A stretch of DNA of 7,956 nucleotides from Bacteroidota bacterium. Lineage in GTDB: Bacteria; Bacteroidota; Bacteroidia; Bacteroidales; UBA1556. The notes under the pieces were generated by a model that was not told the DNA's origin, searched no databases, and saw only the letters and a program-made list of their open reading frames with translations. The stretch's first letter is position 1. Each line of letters starts with the position of its first letter. The DNA lies in assembly GCA_003973505.1 (NCBI GenBank), contig QNXT01000249.1:1-7956 (forward strand). Reading direction: 5' to 3'. The position numbers and the translations under genes were made by a program. Positions 6,807 to 7,956 of this stretch are shown in pieces.

Positions 6807-7703
6807 ATGAGTAATCAAATAAACCTTCGACATTATAAATATTTTCTGGCGGTAGCCAAAGAGTTGCATTTTCGTAAAGCGGCCGAACAGTTATATGTTT
6901 CGCAACCTGCATTGACCCGGCAAATTAAAAATATGGAAGAAGAACTTGGAATAAAGTTGTTTGTAAGGCATAATAGAAAAGTGGTATTGACTGAAGCGGG
7001 CATTTTTCTAAAGCAGGAATTAGAAGCCAGTTTTAAGCATTTGGATGAGGTGATAAAACATGCCAAATTAATAAGCAAGGGAATTGACGGAAGTATCAAA
7101 CTTGCTTATGTGGGCTCTGCCATGCATAAACTCATACCTGAGTTATTATTGCAGTTTCGTGAAGCGAAACCAAATGTTTTGATAAACCTTAAGGAAATGG
7201 ATAATCGGCGGCAAATACAAGCCTTACTAAGTCAGGAAATTGATATAGGATTTGTTCGTATGGAGCGCGTACCCAAAGGTTTGGAATTGATTCCGGCATA
7301 TCAGGAAACTTTTTCTTTAGTATTGCCTAAAGACCACTGGTTGGATGCCGATAATTTTAAGTCGATGGCTCAGCTAAAAGAAGAGCACTTTATTTTGTTT
7401 GACGCTTCCTATAGTGAATCCTATTACGAAAAAGTGATGCAAATATTTGATGATTGTGGATTTAGTCCAAATCTTTCCCATTCCACAGTGAATGCGAGTT
7501 CAATTTATCGTTTGGTGGAAAATAATTTTGGTGTAGCCATTGTTCCCACTTCTTTACAATATGGTTATGATTTGAATGTGAAATTTATTGAATTGGACAA
7601 GATTCCGCAAAGGACAAATATCAAAATTATTTGGAATGCACATAGTACCAATCCGGTTTTAAATAGCTTGATACAGATTATTAAACAGCATCCTTTAATT
7701 TAA
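6807..7703 (+). CDS. LysR-family transcriptional regulator, likely controls hut
   Basis: This is a 298-residue DNA-binding regulator of the usual LysR length. The N-terminal winged helix-turn-helix covers about residues 5-65: LRHYKYFLAVAKE, then HFRKAAEQLYVSQPALTRQI (21-40), then EEELGIKLFVR and LTEAG. A linker helix (about 65-90) leads to the periplasmic-binding-like effector domain (about 95-298), where family members bind a small inducer. A longer reading from TTG at 6798 is possible, but ATG at 6807 fits the typical LysR N-terminus and follows an in-frame TAA at 6795-6797. Its position divergent from hutH and the T-N11-A dyad between them suggest that it regulates the hut operon and itself, with urocanate or histidine as candidate inducer; both points are inference. 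The domain resembles the BenM/CatM-like branch in its N-terminus, so an aromatic-acid-type effector is another possibility. Confidence 0.93.
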   Translation: MSNQINLRHYKYFLAVAKELHFRKAAEQLYVSQPALTRQIKNMEEELGIKLFVRHNRKVVLTEAGIFLKQELEASFKHLDEVIKHAKLISKGIDGSIKLAYVGSAMHKLIPELLLQFREAKPNVLINLKEMDNRRQIQALLSQEIDIGFVRMERVPKGLELIPAYQETFSLVLPKDHWLDADNFKSMAQLKEEHFILFDASYSESYYEKVMQIFDDCGFSPNLSHSTVNASSIYRLVENNFGVAIVPTSLQYGYDLNVKFIELDKIPQRTNIKIIWNAHSTNPVLNSLIQIIKQHPLI

Positions 7704-7810
7704 TCTAAGGTTACTAATCAGTATAACAAACATTGTAACAATAAGGGTTTGCAATATCTAGTTTAATCAAAGTATGTTAAAGAATTAGAGCTCCAATTTT
7801 TTATTAATTT

Positions 7811-7840
7811 ATTAGGATGGGCATTTATGCCCATCTTAAT
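7811..7840. repeat. REP-like hairpin 1 (GGGC core)
   Basis: ATTAGGATGGGCAT (7811-7824) and ATGCCCATCTTAAT (7827-7840) are inverted repeats with one mismatch (7815/7836, G-U in plus-strand RNA). The GC-rich core stands out in very AT-rich surroundings. It lies 108 bp past the LysR stop codon, in the gap between the convergent LysR gene and the next minus-strand gene. No T-run follows on either strand, so a simple intrinsic terminator is unlikely. The shape fits a repetitive extragenic palindrome. Confidence 0.5.
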
Positions 7841-7858
7841 GATTTTGCCGTATGAACC

Positions 7859-7870
7859 GGGCTTTAGCCC
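7859..7870. repeat. REP-like hairpin 2 (GGGC-TTTA-GCCC)
   Basis: GGGC and GCCC flank a TTTA loop. The first hairpin 39 bp away (centre to centre) has the same GGGC/GCCC core around ATTTAT, so the two are related. Paired, closely spaced GC-rich palindromes in a convergent intergenic gap are typical of REP doublets that are mobilised by RAYT/IS200-like tyrosine transposases elsewhere in a genome. Copy number cannot be judged from one window. Confidence 0.45.
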
Positions 7871-7889
7871 TAAATAAAAATACTAAGTT

Positions 7890-7956
7890 TTAACGAATTA
7901 AGGTAATACTGCCAACGTATTTCTTTAACTCTCCTTTATAGTTCTTGAAACGAATT
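7890..7956 (-). CDS. C-terminal end of an unidentified protein (partial)
   Basis: Reading the minus strand from the window edge, one frame is open and ends IRFKNYKGELKKYVGSITLIR then TAA (7892-7890). The composition looks like real protein, with alternating polar and hydrophobic residues ending on a beta-strand-like segment; the other two minus frames have early stops or look random. About 21 residues are visible, too few to assign a family. The gene converges on the LysR gene and the two REP-like hairpins lie between their 3' ends. It could also be a chance open frame at the window edge. Confidence 0.5.
   Translation of the reverse strand, partial: IRFKNYKGELKKYVGSITLIR

Noticed and set aside
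6788..6814. Eight-codon upstream frame (ATG to TAA) overlapping the LysR start codon
   Set aside because: It could couple to LysR translation, but there is no ribosome-binding signal, and such short frames are common by chance in AT-rich leaders.
6833..7099. 88-codon minus-strand open frame inside the LysR gene
   Set aside because: It is fully antisense to the conserved helix-turn-helix region, is Cys/Ser rich, and has no promoter or family resemblance.
7732..7742. Small palindrome ATTGT-A-ACAAT
   Set aside because: It is short and AT-rich, not next to a promoter element, and expected by chance.
7779..7802. Dyad around GAGCTC followed by a T-run after the LysR gene, considered as a terminator
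   Set aside because: The symmetry has no loop and the T-run is part of the pairing arm; after opening a loop only a weak, interrupted stem remains.

Overview
This window comes from an AT-rich bacterial genome that is most likely a member of the Bacteroidota. The evidence is the absence of Shine-Dalgarno sequences ahead of the genes, two TAnnTTTG-type -7 promoter elements, and the style of the predicted proteins. I infer the phylum only; nothing here fixes a genus.

The core is a histidine utilisation (hut) locus on the minus strand, transcribed hutH (6672 to 5182), hutU (5168 to 3171), hutI (3171 to 1933). HutH deaminates L-histidine to urocanate, HutU hydrates urocanate to imidazolonepropionate, and HutI opens the ring to N-formimino-L-glutamate. 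The genes are tightly packed (13 bp gap, then a 1-base TAATG overlap), which indicates one operon. No enzyme for the last step (HutG, HutF/HutG or FtcD type) lies in the window. A LysR-type regulator is divergently transcribed from hutH (6807 to 7703). The 134-bp divergent region holds back-to-back TAnnTTTG elements, a 12-bp perfect palindrome, a phased direct repeat, and a 33-bp dyad with a canonical T-N11-A LysR box. LysR control of hut differs from the textbook HutC (GntR) and HutP systems, so this control region is the most interesting part of the window.

On the left, a sodium:solute symporter-family transporter (128 to 1687, plus strand) converges on the hut operon. It is preceded by a strong intrinsic terminator (21 to 57) of an upstream gene outside the window. 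The gap between symporter and hutI holds an open reading fragment without a start codon that resembles part of a fumarylacetoacetate hydrolase-family protein (possible gene remnant), and a long near-perfect hairpin just after hutI.

On the right, the gap after the LysR gene (7704 to 7889) carries two related GGGC/GCCC hairpins that look like a REP-type doublet. After it comes the C-terminal end of another minus-strand gene running off the window edge (7890 to 7956). No CRISPR array, tRNA, rRNA or intact mobile element is visible.
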